The notes below the pieces were generated by a model, which saw only the letters and a list, made by a program, of their open reading frames with translations, made no database searches and was not told the DNA's origin. Below, piece after piece: positions 26,925 through 36,327 of a stretch of 64,000 nucleotides of DNA (its first letter is position 1; each line of letters starts with the position of its first letter). The stretch is from Larkinella arboricola (lineage in GTDB: Bacteria > Bacteroidota > Bacteroidia > Cytophagales > Spirosomataceae): contig NZ_QLMC01000004.1 in assembly GCF_003259745.1 (NCBI RefSeq), positions 124,001 through 188,000 on the forward strand, in the 5' to 3' direction. A program made the position numbers and the translations under genes.

Positions 26925-27971
26925 TTGGAAACCCGATTTTTCGACTACAAATACACGTTTGCCCTGGAATCGGGCGCGGCCTTACCGGGCTTTCGGCTGG
27001 CGTATACGACGCGTGGAACCCTGAACAGCGATCGTTCCAACGTCGTCTGGGTTTGTCATGCCCTCACGGGTAGTGCGGATCCGGGAGACTGGTGGGACGG
27101 CATGATCGGACCGGGTAAGTTCTATGATCCGGCGCATCAGTTTATTATTTGTGCCAACGTGTTGGGCTCCTGCTACGGATCAACCGGCCCCTTGTCGATT
27201 AACCCGTTAACGGGTCAGCCTTTTTACCACGAATTTCCGCTGGTGACGATTCACGACATTGTGAGGGCGCTGGATCTGCTGCGGCAGGAGTTAGGCATTG
27301 AAAAGATTCACACCTGCATCGGCGGTTCACTGGGAGGTCAGCAGGCACTCGAATGGGCCATTCAGCAACCGGACGTGATTCAGAATCTGATTCTGATTGC
27401 CACCAACGCCGTGATGTCACCCTGGGGAATTGCCTTCAATGAATCACAGCGTATGGCTATTGGCGCTGATCCAACCTGGGCCGAAAGCCGGGATGATGCG
27501 GGTCGGAACGGCATGAAAGCGGCCCGGGCGATGGCCATGATTTCCTACCGTAATTACGATACCTACGGCTTTACCCAGGCACTGGATAACAACGAACAAC
27601 TGGACCACTACAAGGCTTCCAGTTATCAGCAATACCAGGGAGAGAAGTTAGCCAGCCGGTTTAACGCCTATACGTACTGGATTTTGTCAAAAGTGATGGA
27701 TTCCCACAACGTGGGCCGAAATCGGGGCAGCATCAGCCGGGCGCTCGACCAGGTGGTTGCGCGGACCTTATCCGTTGGCATCAAATCCGATATCCTGTTT
27801 CCGCCGGTCGAACAGAAAGCGCTGGCCCGGCTTATTCCCGATGCCCGTTACGAGGAGATTGACTCACTCTACGGCCACGACGGTTTTCTGATTGAGACCA
27901 AGCCCCTGACTCAGCTGATCCGGAACTGGCTGGAAGAACAAAAGGCTCTGATTAATAGTGAAATAAAGTAA
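26925..27971 (+). CDS. metX: Homoserine O-acetyltransferase
   Basis: The 348-residue alpha/beta hydrolase-fold enzyme transfers acetyl from acetyl-CoA to homoserine. Family blocks present are VWVCHALTGSAD, VLGSCYGSTGP, the nucleophile elbow GGSLGGQQALEWA (catalytic Ser), and the terminal YGHDGFLIE with the catalytic His. The Asp lies in the preceding KSDILFPP block. It is the second gene of the met operon and feeds MetY. The substrate could be an acetyl or succinyl donor by sequence alone; pairing with MetY favours acetyl. Confidence 0.93.
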   Translation: METRFFDYKYTFALESGAALPGFRLAYTTRGTLNSDRSNVVWVCHALTGSADPGDWWDGMIGPGKFYDPAHQFIICANVLGSCYGSTGPLSINPLTGQPFYHEFPLVTIHDIVRALDLLRQELGIEKIHTCIGGSLGGQQALEWAIQQPDVIQNLILIATNAVMSPWGIAFNESQRMAIGADPTWAESRDDAGRNGMKAARAMAMISYRNYDTYGFTQALDNNEQLDHYKASSYQQYQGEKLASRFNAYTYWILSKVMDSHNVGRNRGSISRALDQVVARTLSVGIKSDILFPPVEQKALARLIPDARYEEIDSLYGHDGFLIETKPLTQLIRNWLEEQKALINSEIK

Positions 27972-28184
27972 CTGGCAAACATTGTCAGTAAATTCCGGCT
28001 TTTCTGCTGCTTTTATCTACATTCATATTATTTCGAACAGATCAGTAGAGATCATTCGAAACCCGCTTTATTATTTTGTAAATAATTTAATAGACTGTCG
28101 CTATTAATAAATTATTTTAAAATATAAGACTTATCTTTCACCACCTTTTTATCCTGTAGTTCCCTACATGCATTCTTAACTTCT

Positions 28185-29396
28185 ATGGAGGCACATTATA
28201 CGGTATCCGTTGTTGATAGAAAAAAAAGTCGTTTAAAGCGTGGTATACTGAAAGAAATGTACAGCCTGGGGGCCCAGACGCTGGCCCAACTGGCGAAGGC
28301 ACTTCACGCCAGCGTTCCGTCGATTACGATGCTGATTGACGAACTTGCCAGCGAAAATTGGGTGCAGGAAATCGGAACCGGTAACGCCCAGTATGGCCGG
28401 AAACCCGCTTTATTTGGATTACGGGCGGGTAATCAGGCCGTCGTCGTGATCGATATCAGTGTACACGATGTAAAACTGGTGGTTTTTGATCTGACCAACC
28501 GGGTACTGGATCGGCTGGACGTTAATTTGCGCCTGGATGATTCCGTGGCGTTTCTGGAAGCGCTGCGAGGCCCGTTGGAAACGATATCACTCCGAATCCA
28601 GGAAAATCACCTGAACATCATTGGCGTAGGATGTGCTTTACCCGGCCTGGTCGATCCAAAAACGGGTACCAACTACACGTATAAAAACCTCAATCGGCCG
28701 ACAGAATCGTTAAAGGAACTACTGGCCGCCAGTTTTAACGCGCCGGTTTACCTCATCAACGATACCAAGGCCACCATTCTGGGCGAACACCGTTTCGGGC
28801 TCGCGAAGGGCAAAAACCATGTGTTGTCCATCAATATTGATTGGGGCGTTGGATTAGGCGTTATCAACAACGGCGAAATTTTGCAGGGACTTGCCGGGTT
28901 TGCGGGCGAACTGGGGCATATCCAGCTTCAGGCCGACGGCGAACTGTGCTCGTGTGGCAAAGTGGGCTGTCTGGATACGCTGACCTCGGCTTCGTCGCTG
29001 ATTCGCCGGGTCAAAAACGGCCTCAAGGAGGGGCGAGTCTCGAAACTGGCCGATGAAAATTTCGAGGACATCGACGCGGAAATGGTCATTGACAAGGCGA
29101 AAGCGGGCGACGAAATGGCCATCGATCTGCTAAACGAAGTGGGCAACGAACTGGGCAAAGGTTTATCCATTGCCGTCCACCTGTTTAACCCCGAACTCAT
29201 TATTGTCAACGGTATTGTCGCCAAAGCCGAACGACTCATAACCCGCCCCATTGAGCAGGCTATCGACAAATATTGCCTGGCCGATTTCCGTAATAAACTG
29301 GTCATTACCGTCTCGCGTTTGGGCGAAATGGCGAAGCTCTGCGGTACGCAGGCTTACGTTATTCAATCGCTGCTTGAGTACGAGGAAATCCCTTAA
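28185..29396 (+). CDS. ROK family transcriptional regulator (NagC/XylR type)
   Basis: The 403-residue protein has an N-terminal winged helix-turn-helix (about 15-75: GAQTLAQLAKALHASVPSIT, then MLIDEL) and a ROK sugar-kinase-like domain with VVIDISVHDVKLV, INIDWGVGLGVINNGEI, and the zinc motif CSCGKVGCLDT. It lies 17 bp upstream of a GH20 hexosaminidase gene on the same strand, so it probably controls, and is transcribed with, amino-sugar utilisation genes. The 213 bp before it are very AT-rich and probably hold its promoter, but no clear consensus was found. Confidence 0.9.
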   Translation: MEAHYTVSVVDRKKSRLKRGILKEMYSLGAQTLAQLAKALHASVPSITMLIDELASENWVQEIGTGNAQYGRKPALFGLRAGNQAVVVIDISVHDVKLVVFDLTNRVLDRLDVNLRLDDSVAFLEALRGPLETISLRIQENHLNIIGVGCALPGLVDPKTGTNYTYKNLNRPTESLKELLAASFNAPVYLINDTKATILGEHRFGLAKGKNHVLSINIDWGVGLGVINNGEILQGLAGFAGELGHIQLQADGELCSCGKVGCLDTLTSASSLIRRVKNGLKEGRVSKLADENFEDIDAEMVIDKAKAGDEMAIDLLNEVGNELGKGLSIAVHLFNPELIIVNGIVAKAERLITRPIEQAIDKYCLADFRNKLVITVSRLGEMAKLCGTQAYVIQSLLEYEEIP

Positions 29397-29413
29397 ATAA
29401 TCCCAATTACTGA

Positions 29414-31078
29414 ATGAGAGTCTGTATTGTCCGCTTCGTATTTTTTTGTCTGACCATTCAGTTTGCCACCGCGCAGACTCCCCGTTATGCCCTTGTCCCT
29501 CAGCCGGTTCGACTGGAGGAGAAACCGGGGAGTTTTAAATTGCCAAACGATATTGTAATCAGCATCGCCAGGGAGGACGCCGAAGTACGGCGGGTAGCCG
29601 GAATGCTGGCCGACCAGCTTGCGAAGTCAACCGGGCGAACGCCTAAAATCAAGACAGGCAAAGGCGGAAACATTGTTTTTGAAACCGCACAGAATCCTAA
29701 ATTAGAGAAGGAAGGCTACTTCTTAACAGTGGCACCCAGGCGCATTACCCTGACGGCCCAGCAGCCCAACGGCTTTTTCTACGCGGTTCAGTCGTTACTG
29801 CAACTCATGCCCACTCAGGTATTTAACGCTACGGCGGCTCAGGGCGTCGATTGGTTGGTGCCGTGCTGCTCCATCGAAGACCGGCCCCGTTTTGGCTATC
29901 GGGGTTTTATGCTCGACGTTGCCCGGCATTTTTATCCCGTACCGGCCGTCAAGAAAGTCATTGACGAGATCGCCCTGCACAAGCTCAACACCTTTCACTG
30001 GCACCTGACCGACGATCAGGGTTGGCGGATCGAAATCAAAAAACACCCGAAACTGACCGAAATCGGCTCAACCCGTCAGGAAACGATGCTGGGCCATTAC
30101 CGTAACAACAAGTACGACAAAACACCCTACGGCGGTTTTTACACGCAGGATCAGATTCGGGAAGTGATCAAATACGCGCAGGAACGGTTTATCACGGTGA
30201 TACCGGAAATCGAAATGCCGGGCCATGCGATGGCCATTCTGTCGGCTTATCCGCAATTAGGCAGCAGCCCCGATAAAATTGTGCCGGTTACGGGCAAGTG
30301 GGGCGTTCACGAGGATGTTCTGTTCCCGCGCGAAGAAACCTTTCAATTTCTGGAAGAAGTATTGACCGAGGTGATTGACCTGTTTCCGAGCCAGTACATT
30401 CACATCGGCGGGGACGAATGCCCGAAAACGCAGTGGAAAGCCAGCCGCTTTTGCCAGGCGCTGATCAAAAAAGAAGGGCTGAAAGACGAGCACGAACTGC
30501 AAAGCTATTTCATTCGTCGCATCGACAAGTTTATTACGTCAAAAGGCCGCAAAATGATTGGCTGGGACGAAATTCTGGAAGGCGGTTTGTCGCCAAATGC
30601 CACGGTGATGAGCTGGCAGGGTGTCGACGGCGGTATTGCCGCGGCCAAACTCGGGCACGACGCCATCATGACGCCGACCACGTACTTTTATCTGGATTAT
30701 TATCAGGCTGACCCCAAAACCACTTCGCAGCCGGTTTCGATCGGTGGGTTGTTGCCGCTGGAAAAAACGTATTCCTACGAACCGGCTCCCGATAGTCTGT
30801 CGGCCGACACCCGGAAACATATCATTGGGGTGCAGGCTAACGTCTGGACCGAATACATAAAAACTCCGCATCACCTGGAGTATATGATGTTTCCGCGGGC
30901 GATTGCGATGGCTGAAATTGGCTGGACACCCCGGGAGCGTAAAAATCTCGATGATTTCAAAAAGCGGCTCGAAGTCCACAAGAAGCGGCTGGATGCGTTG
31001 CAGGTTAATTATTATGGTGCGCCGATCAATTCCAATTTTGAGTACGTAAAACCGGACGGTTCAACGGCAAAGTTGTAA
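29414..31078 (+). CDS. Beta-N-acetylhexosaminidase, glycoside hydrolase family 20
   Basis: The 554-residue protein has a signal peptide (about 1-20, ending in FATA), a GH20b N-terminal domain (about 25-150) and a TIM-barrel catalytic domain (about 155-510). The hallmark HIGGDECPKTQWK contains the Asp-Glu catalytic pair. RPRFGYRGFMLDVARHFYP and WHLTDDQGWRIEIKKHPKL are also family blocks. It cleaves terminal GlcNAc or GalNAc from glycans, chitin fragments or host and fungal material in the periplasm. It is co-directional with the ROK regulator and is followed by a strong terminator. Confidence 0.95.
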   Translation: MRVCIVRFVFFCLTIQFATAQTPRYALVPQPVRLEEKPGSFKLPNDIVISIAREDAEVRRVAGMLADQLAKSTGRTPKIKTGKGGNIVFETAQNPKLEKEGYFLTVAPRRITLTAQQPNGFFYAVQSLLQLMPTQVFNATAAQGVDWLVPCCSIEDRPRFGYRGFMLDVARHFYPVPAVKKVIDEIALHKLNTFHWHLTDDQGWRIEIKKHPKLTEIGSTRQETMLGHYRNNKYDKTPYGGFYTQDQIREVIKYAQERFITVIPEIEMPGHAMAILSAYPQLGSSPDKIVPVTGKWGVHEDVLFPREETFQFLEEVLTEVIDLFPSQYIHIGGDECPKTQWKASRFCQALIKKEGLKDEHELQSYFIRRIDKFITSKGRKMIGWDEILEGGLSPNATVMSWQGVDGGIAAAKLGHDAIMTPTTYFYLDYYQADPKTTSQPVSIGGLLPLEKTYSYEPAPDSLSADTRKHIIGVQANVWTEYIKTPHHLEYMMFPRAIAMAEIGWTPRERKNLDDFKKRLEVHKKRLDALQVNYYGAPINSNFEYVKPDGSTAKL

Positions 31079-31096
31079 GTTTCCGATCGTGTAAGG

Positions 31097-31134
31097 ACAG
31101 CAAAGCCCGGACATTCACCTCCGGGCTTTGCTGT
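31097..31134 (+). terminator. Strong terminator after the GH20 gene
   Basis: A perfect 15-bp stem, ACAGCAAAGCCCGGA (31097-31111) with TCCGGGCTTTGCTGT (31120-31134), has an eight-base loop and lies 18 bp after the stop codon. The 160 bp from here to the next ATG hold nothing recognisable. Confidence 0.8.
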
Positions 31135-31294
31135 TTATAGGATACCGTATTTCATCATTGACGACCTGGGTTGCCGCCTTCATCAGCCAGAAGCATCCAT
31201 TTCCTAAAACGTATGCACATCAACTAGTAGAATTGCCCGGCTGGTCGACTTCTTTTAGAAACACGTGTTATCCATTTCAATACCCAAATCTTTT

Positions 31295-32593
31295 ATGAAA
31301 AAATACGCCCTGCTGGTTTACCTCTACCTGCTTGTAACGGCCTTCGCGCTTGCTCAACCCGCCGAACGACCCATTAGAATTGTTGTGGCCGCCGATCATG
31401 TCGATTGGCTCTATCGCCCCGGCGAATCCGTCAAATTTACCATTTCTGTCCTGCAAAACGGCAATCCGGTCAAAGGCGCCAAAATCCGGTATGAAATCGG
31501 TCCGGAAAAAATGAACCCGACCAAACAGGAAACCGTAACGCTGGCCAATGGAACCACCACCGTCGATGGGGGTACGCTGAAAACGCCGGGTTTCCTGCGC
31601 TGCGTTGCCACCGCCGAAATCAACGGAAAAACCTACCGCAACCTGGCTACGGCGGGATTCAACCCGTTTCAGATTACACCGACGGTTGAAAATCCCGCTG
31701 ATTTTCAGATGTTCTGGGATAGCGCCAAATCCGAACTCAGCCGTATTCCGCTCGACGCCCGGATGACGCTGCTGCCCGAACGCTGCACCGAGAAGGTCAA
31801 CGTTTACCACGTTAATATCCAGAACTACGCCAATTCGCGGCTGTACGGTATTCTGTGCGTTCCGAAGCAGGAGGGCAAATACCCGGCGTTGCTGCGGGTG
31901 CCCGGCGCGGGGATTCGTCCGTACGGAGGCAACATCGCTGATGCCGAAAAAGGGATTATTACGCTGGAAATCGGGATTCACGGTATTCCGGTCAACCTCG
32001 ATCCGGCGGTTTACCTAAACCTGAGCGCCGGGGCACTGGGCGGTTACATGAATTTTAACCTCGATGATCGCGACCGGTATTATTACAAACGTGTTTACCT
32101 GGGCTGCGTTCGGGCCAACGATTTTCTGGTCAGTTTGCCGCAGTACGACGGTAGCAATCTGGCCGTTACGGGCGGGAGCCAGGGCGGGGCATTGTCTATT
32201 GTTACCGCCGGACTCGATAACCGCGTAAAATGGCTGGGTGCGTATTACCCGGCGCTGGCCGATATGACGGGATATCTGAAAGGCCGGGCGGGCGGATGGC
32301 CGCACTTGTTTACCGGTAAGTCGCTGGCGTTCAACAACACCCCGGCTAAAATCAAAACCGTTGGTTATTACGATGTGGTCAACTTTTCGCGGCTGGTGAA
32401 GGTGCCCGGTTATTATTCGTGGGGTTTCAACGACGAAACCTGCCCGCCCACTTCCATGTATGCGTCGTACAACGTAATTTCAGCTCCGAAGCAATTAAAA
32501 ATCTACGAGGATACCGGCCACTGGACCTATCCCGAACAAACCGAACTCATGACAGCCTGGCTCGTACAGCAGTTGAAAGGAACGAGTAAATAA
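31295..32593 (+). CDS. Secreted acetyl-xylan esterase-like protein (AXE1 family)
   Basis: From the ATG at 31295 the product has 432 residues with a signal peptide (ending in TAFALAQ). An Ig-like N-terminal domain (about 25-125) precedes an alpha/beta hydrolase of the acetyl-xylan esterase / cephalosporin deacetylase family. The nucleophile is in VTGGSQGGALS, the acid in WGFNDETCPPTS and the His in YEDTGHWTYPE. These enzymes remove acetyl groups from plant polysaccharides. A longer in-frame start at 31265 would precede the signal peptide and was rejected. It stands alone after a terminator. Confidence 0.88.
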   Translation: MKKYALLVYLYLLVTAFALAQPAERPIRIVVAADHVDWLYRPGESVKFTISVLQNGNPVKGAKIRYEIGPEKMNPTKQETVTLANGTTTVDGGTLKTPGFLRCVATAEINGKTYRNLATAGFNPFQITPTVENPADFQMFWDSAKSELSRIPLDARMTLLPERCTEKVNVYHVNIQNYANSRLYGILCVPKQEGKYPALLRVPGAGIRPYGGNIADAEKGIITLEIGIHGIPVNLDPAVYLNLSAGALGGYMNFNLDDRDRYYYKRVYLGCVRANDFLVSLPQYDGSNLAVTGGSQGGALSIVTAGLDNRVKWLGAYYPALADMTGYLKGRAGGWPHLFTGKSLAFNNTPAKIKTVGYYDVVNFSRLVKVPGYYSWGFNDETCPPTSMYASYNVISAPKQLKIYEDTGHWTYPEQTELMTAWLVQQLKGTSK

Positions 32594-32661
32594 TTAAGAG
32601 TTAGGAGTTAAGAGTGAAGAGTTAGTCAGGTCCGCCAACTCATCATTCTTAACTCATCACT
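32594..32661. repeat. Intergenic inverted repeat of GAGTTAAGAGTGA-type units
   Basis: The left arm (32594-32624) contains direct variants of GAGTTAAGAGTGAAGAGTTA, and the right arm (32637-32661) is their near complement, so the stretch can fold into a long hairpin. A closely similar dyad is at 37702-37780, and looser ones at 15969-16035 and 55051-55135. It may also act as a terminator. Confidence 0.6.
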
Positions 32662-32676
32662 GATTACGCGTCGCTT

Positions 32677-33573
32677 ATGAATCGAAAAACCGCTTTTCTG
32701 TTGCTCTGCGGCTGGCTGACGACAACGGCGCTGTTTGCGCAGAACGGCGTGCTGGTTTTTCAGTCGGATTTTGGATTGAAAGACGGAGCGGTTTCGGCTA
32801 TGAAGGGGGTGGCTGTTGGCGTGTCGCCCAACCTCCTGATTTTTGATCTGACCCACGAAATACCGCCGTATAACATCTGGGAAGCGGCCTACCGGCTTTT
32901 GCAGACGGCCCCGTATTACCCCAAAGGCACGGTTTTCGTATCGGTCTGTGATCCGGGTGTGGGTACCGACCGGAAATCGGTGGTGTTGCTGACCCAGTCG
33001 GGCCATTATTTTGTGACGCCCGACAATGGAACCCTTACGCTCATCGCCGAAAAGCTGGGCATTCAGGAGGTGCGCGAAATTGACGAAGCGGTCAACCGGC
33101 TGCGAAATTCCAGCGAGTCCTATACGTTTCATGGCCGCGACGTGTATGCCTACACGGGAGCCCGGCTGGCGGCAAAAGTCATCACGTTTGCGCAGGTTGG
33201 TAAGAAACTGCCTGCCGAGGTGACGAAAATGCCGTACCAGCGGCCCGTTTTTGAGAAAGGCGTTTTGAAAGGAAACATTCCGGTATTGGATGTGCAGTAC
33301 GGCAACGTCTGGACCAACATTCCCCGGCAACTTTTTGGGCAACTGGGTGTCAAAACCGGCGAAACCGTACGAGTCCGGATTTTTAACAAAGACCAGACTG
33401 TTTTCGACAGTCGCGTTCCGCTCGTCCATACGTTTGGCGAATCGCAGGAGGGCGCAAATGTGGCCTACTTCAACAGTTTGCTGAATTTTTCCGTCGCGGT
33501 CAACATGGGCAACTTTGCCGAGAAATACACCGTAAGCAGCGGCCCCGGCTGGCGGATTGAGGTGGAGAAATGA
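32677..33573 (+). CDS. Exported SAM hydrolase/adenosyltransferase family protein (DUF62)
   Basis: The 298-residue protein has a signal peptide (MNRKTAFLLLCGWLTTTALFAQ). The rest is the SAM hydroxide adenosyltransferase / chlorinase-fluorinase family: VFQSDFGLKDGAVSAMKGV with the SAM-binding Asp, LIFDLTHEIPPYN, VSVCDPGVGTDRKS, VTPDNGTLT, and SYTFHGRDVYAYTGARLA with the Arg-Asp-His type catalytic set. Known cytoplasmic members hydrolyse SAM to adenosine and methionine. A signal peptide is odd, because SAM is made inside the cell. It may act on extracellular or periplasmic SAM. Confidence 0.88.
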   Translation: MNRKTAFLLLCGWLTTTALFAQNGVLVFQSDFGLKDGAVSAMKGVAVGVSPNLLIFDLTHEIPPYNIWEAAYRLLQTAPYYPKGTVFVSVCDPGVGTDRKSVVLLTQSGHYFVTPDNGTLTLIAEKLGIQEVREIDEAVNRLRNSSESYTFHGRDVYAYTGARLAAKVITFAQVGKKLPAEVTKMPYQRPVFEKGVLKGNIPVLDVQYGNVWTNIPRQLFGQLGVKTGETVRVRIFNKDQTVFDSRVPLVHTFGESQEGANVAYFNSLLNFSVAVNMGNFAEKYTVSSGPGWRIEVEK

Positions 33574-33583
33574 CAGAATAACC

Positions 33584-33612
33584 AACGACCCGGATTTGAA
33601 GTCCGGGTCGTT
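33584..33612 (+). terminator. Terminator after the SAM hydrolase-like gene
   Basis: A perfect 11-bp stem, AACGACCCGGA (33584-33594) with TCCGGGTCGTT (33602-33612), has a seven-base loop. It starts 10 bp after the stop codon. Confidence 0.75.
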
Positions 33613-33758
33613 TCAGTTACCAGTCGGCTGGCCGCTGAACAGATCAAAAGGGGGCCTTTTCAGCCCTATGGCATCATTATTCATGCTGCGTAAGAACTTT
33701 TTGCTCCGAATTGGTTTAGTATTACGATTAACGAAGAAACCGTTTTAGCTGTCTACCT

Positions 33759-34544
33759 ATGCGTTCTCGAGTCACACAACTTGTTATTGGTTTGGTGATG
33801 GCCCTGGTGGCCCTGTTCACTTATTTTACAAATACGCAGGAAAACCCGGTGACGGGCGAAAAGCAGCACGTCAGCATGACGCCTGAACAGGAGGTACGAC
33901 TGGGTATCGAAAGCGCCCCGCAAATGGCTCAGCAATTTGGCGGGCTGTATCCCGACGAAAAAGTGCAGCAGGCTGTCAAGCGCGTCGGCCAGAAAATCGT
34001 CAACTCAACCAGCGTTAAAAACAGTCCCTATCAGTTTGATTTTCACGTACTGGCCGATAACCGGACGGTGAACGCCTTTGCCGTGCCGGGCGGACAGATT
34101 TTTATCACGGCGGCTTTGCTCGACAAACTGAAAAATGAAGACCAGTTGGCGGGGGTTCTGGGCCACGAAATTACGCATGTGGTCGGACGGCATTCGGCGG
34201 AGCAAATGGCCAAGCAGCAACTGACGCAGGGGCTGGCCGGAGCCGCAGCCATCGCCACCGCAGACCCCGACGCGCCGGGCCGTAATGCCGCCATTGCCGC
34301 TTACGTCGCCAACCTGATCGGCCTGAAATATGGCCGCGACGACGAAATCGAATCGGATCAGCTGGGCGTGCGCTGGATGATCGAGAGTGGTTACAAACCC
34401 GAAGCCATGATTGAGGTCATGGAGATTCTGAAAGCCGCCGGTGGACCCAATCGCCCTTCCGAATTTATGAGCAGCCACCCCGATCCCGAAAACCGCGTTG
34501 CCCGGATTCAGGAAGCAATTGCCAAATACAAGGGTAGCAATTAG
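33759..34544 (+). CDS. M48 family zinc metallopeptidase
   Basis: The 261-residue protein has an N-terminal membrane anchor or signal (about 5-24), the zinc motif HEITH (136-140) and the third ligand Glu in DEIESDQLGVRWM (near 198), with HPDPENRVARI near the end. It belongs to the periplasmic BepA/YfgC/LoiP-like M48 group that degrades or helps assemble outer membrane proteins. No TPR domain follows. It ends 3 bp before the convergent amidohydrolase gene. Confidence 0.92.
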   Translation: MRSRVTQLVIGLVMALVALFTYFTNTQENPVTGEKQHVSMTPEQEVRLGIESAPQMAQQFGGLYPDEKVQQAVKRVGQKIVNSTSVKNSPYQFDFHVLADNRTVNAFAVPGGQIFITAALLDKLKNEDQLAGVLGHEITHVVGRHSAEQMAKQQLTQGLAGAAAIATADPDAPGRNAAIAAYVANLIGLKYGRDDEIESDQLGVRWMIESGYKPEAMIEVMEILKAAGGPNRPSEFMSSHPDPENRVARIQEAIAKYKGSN

Positions 34545-34547
34545 CCG

Positions 34548-36185
34548 CTATTTCTGGAATAATTTTTCGCCCCCTATCCACGTTTGCAGAACCGTTGCTC
34601 CCCGAATTTCGGGCGCGGGTATTTTCATAATGTCCTGTTGCAGAACAACAAAGTCAGCCTGCTTGCCGGATTCGATGCTGCCGCGCAGGTGATCTTCAAA
34701 GTTGGCGTAGGCGGCCCAGCTTGTCATCGCTTTCAGAGCCGAGGCCCGATCAACGGCATTTTCCATCTGAAAACCACCCGCCGGAAATCCTTTGGCATCG
34801 ACCCGGGCCACGGCGGCATGAAAACCGTACAGCGGATTGGGGGCTTCGACCGGAAAATCACTGCCGAAAGCAATCAGACCGTTCTGCTTCATTAAATCCT
34901 GAAAAGCGTAAGCGCCTTTCACCCGGACGGGCCCCAGGCGGTCGGCGGCCCAGTACATATCCGACGTTGCGTGGGTTGGCTGCACCGACGGAATCACCGA
35001 ATACCGGTTAAATTTCCAGAAATCGTCCGGCGAAACCACCTGCGCGTGTTCAATCCGCCACCGGCGTCCATTTTGTTTTTTCAGCAATTTGCCGTACAAA
35101 TCCAGAATCAGGTGGTTAGCCGAATCGCCGATGCAATGCGTATTGGCCTGAAATTCGCTCTGGGCCAGCAGGGTCAGCGCCCGTTCAAGTTCCTTCGGAC
35201 TGAGCAGCAGAAAACCGCCGGTTTCGGGCCGGTCGGTATACGGTTTTCTAAGGCAGGCACCCCGCGAACCCAGCGCCCCGTCGGCGTAAAGTTTAAACGA
35301 ACGGACCGTCAGGCGGTCGGTCTGGAATGGTCCGCGTTTGAGGTAATAATCCAGATTGGGTTCGCCGAGGCTCACCATCACGTAGTCGCGGATTTTCAGC
35401 TTGTTGTCTTTATGCAGTTGTTCGACCAGTTCGATGTCTTTTCGGTCCAGCCCGGCGTCGGAAACCGTCGTTAAACCCAGCGACAGGCAAACCCGTTGAG
35501 CCGCCAGCAGCATCCGTTCCTTGTCTTCGGCATCGGGTTGCGGCATCACCCGCCGGGCCAGCCCCATCGCATTATCAATCAGCACACCCGTCGGCTCGTT
35601 GTTCGCCAGCATAATTTCGCCACCGGGTACGTTGGTGTTTCGGGTAACGCCCGCCAGTCGAAGTGCTTTCGAGTTCAGCATCACCGCGTGTCCGTCAATC
35701 CGGGTAAGGCAAACAGGGATGTTGGGAAAAGCCGCATCAAGCTTTTCTTTGGTTGGAAACTGTTTGTCGGGCCAGTCGTTCTGGTCCCAGCCCCGACCAA
35801 TAAGCCAGATCGCGGTGGGGTTTTTAGCGTGAAACGCTTTGAGCCGCTGAATCACTTCGTCGAACGAAGCCGTACCCACCAGGTCGGCCTGATCGAGCAT
35901 CTGCCCCAGGCCCAGAAAATGGGCGTGCGGATCATAGAAGCCGGGATAAACCGGTTGACCCCGTAAATCGGTGACGCTGTCCGATTCATACCCGTCCAAA
36001 ATCGCTTCTGAAGAGCCGACCGCCAGAAATTTTCCGTCTTTCACCGCAAACGCCTGAGCGGTGGTAAAAGTGGAGTCGGCGGTGTAGACGACGGCATTAT
36101 GAACAATCAGATCGGCGTTCTTTTTCGACGAGCAAGCCGCAAAAGAGAGGAGAAATAGGCCAGTAATCAGGTAACGGTATAGCAT
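34548..36185 (-). CDS. Amidohydrolase family 3 lipoprotein (YtcJ-like)
   Basis: From the ATG at 36185 the product has 545 residues. The N-terminus ends in a lipobox (LLSFAACSSKK), so the protein should be lipid-anchored. The rest is an amidohydrolase 3 (YtcJ-type) metal-dependent hydrolase: PGFYDPHAHFLGLG with the two metal His, a carboxylate region around SDAGLDRKD, RIEHAQVV, and GSDFPVEAPNPL with the catalytic Asp. A TTG in frame at 36203 is possible but adds only six residues. The substrate is unknown. The gene is divergent from the tolC-like gene at 36328. Confidence 0.9.
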   Translation of the reverse strand: MLYRYLITGLFLLSFAACSSKKNADLIVHNAVVYTADSTFTTAQAFAVKDGKFLAVGSSEAILDGYESDSVTDLRGQPVYPGFYDPHAHFLGLGQMLDQADLVGTASFDEVIQRLKAFHAKNPTAIWLIGRGWDQNDWPDKQFPTKEKLDAAFPNIPVCLTRIDGHAVMLNSKALRLAGVTRNTNVPGGEIMLANNEPTGVLIDNAMGLARRVMPQPDAEDKERMLLAAQRVCLSLGLTTVSDAGLDRKDIELVEQLHKDNKLKIRDYVMVSLGEPNLDYYLKRGPFQTDRLTVRSFKLYADGALGSRGACLRKPYTDRPETGGFLLLSPKELERALTLLAQSEFQANTHCIGDSANHLILDLYGKLLKKQNGRRWRIEHAQVVSPDDFWKFNRYSVIPSVQPTHATSDMYWAADRLGPVRVKGAYAFQDLMKQNGLIAFGSDFPVEAPNPLYGFHAAVARVDAKGFPAGGFQMENAVDRASALKAMTSWAAYANFEDHLRGSIESGKQADFVVLQQDIMKIPAPEIRGATVLQTWIGGEKLFQK

Positions 36186-36290
36186 GCGTGCGTTTTTAGT
36201 CAACGATCAAAAGACGGCTTTTAAACGGGTTGTCCGTAAAGATTCGCTCCAAATCTAATTCGGGGATACCAAGAATGACAGAATATAGTT

Positions 36291-36298
36291 TAATTTTG
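36291..36298 (+). promoter_or_regulatory. -7 promoter element of the second tolC-like gene
   Basis: TAATTTTG is a full match to TAnnTTTG, with an expected start near 36305, 23 bases before the ATG at 36328. No clear -33 box was found. Confidence 0.45.
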
Positions 36299-36327
36299 AA
36301 AGCTTATTACCCGAAAATACTATCAGA

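Noticed and set aside
28020-28184. AT-rich stretch before the ROK gene as a possible replication origin or transferred segment
   Set aside because: It is only about 160 bp, has no DnaA-box series or repeats, and is most simply a promoter region.
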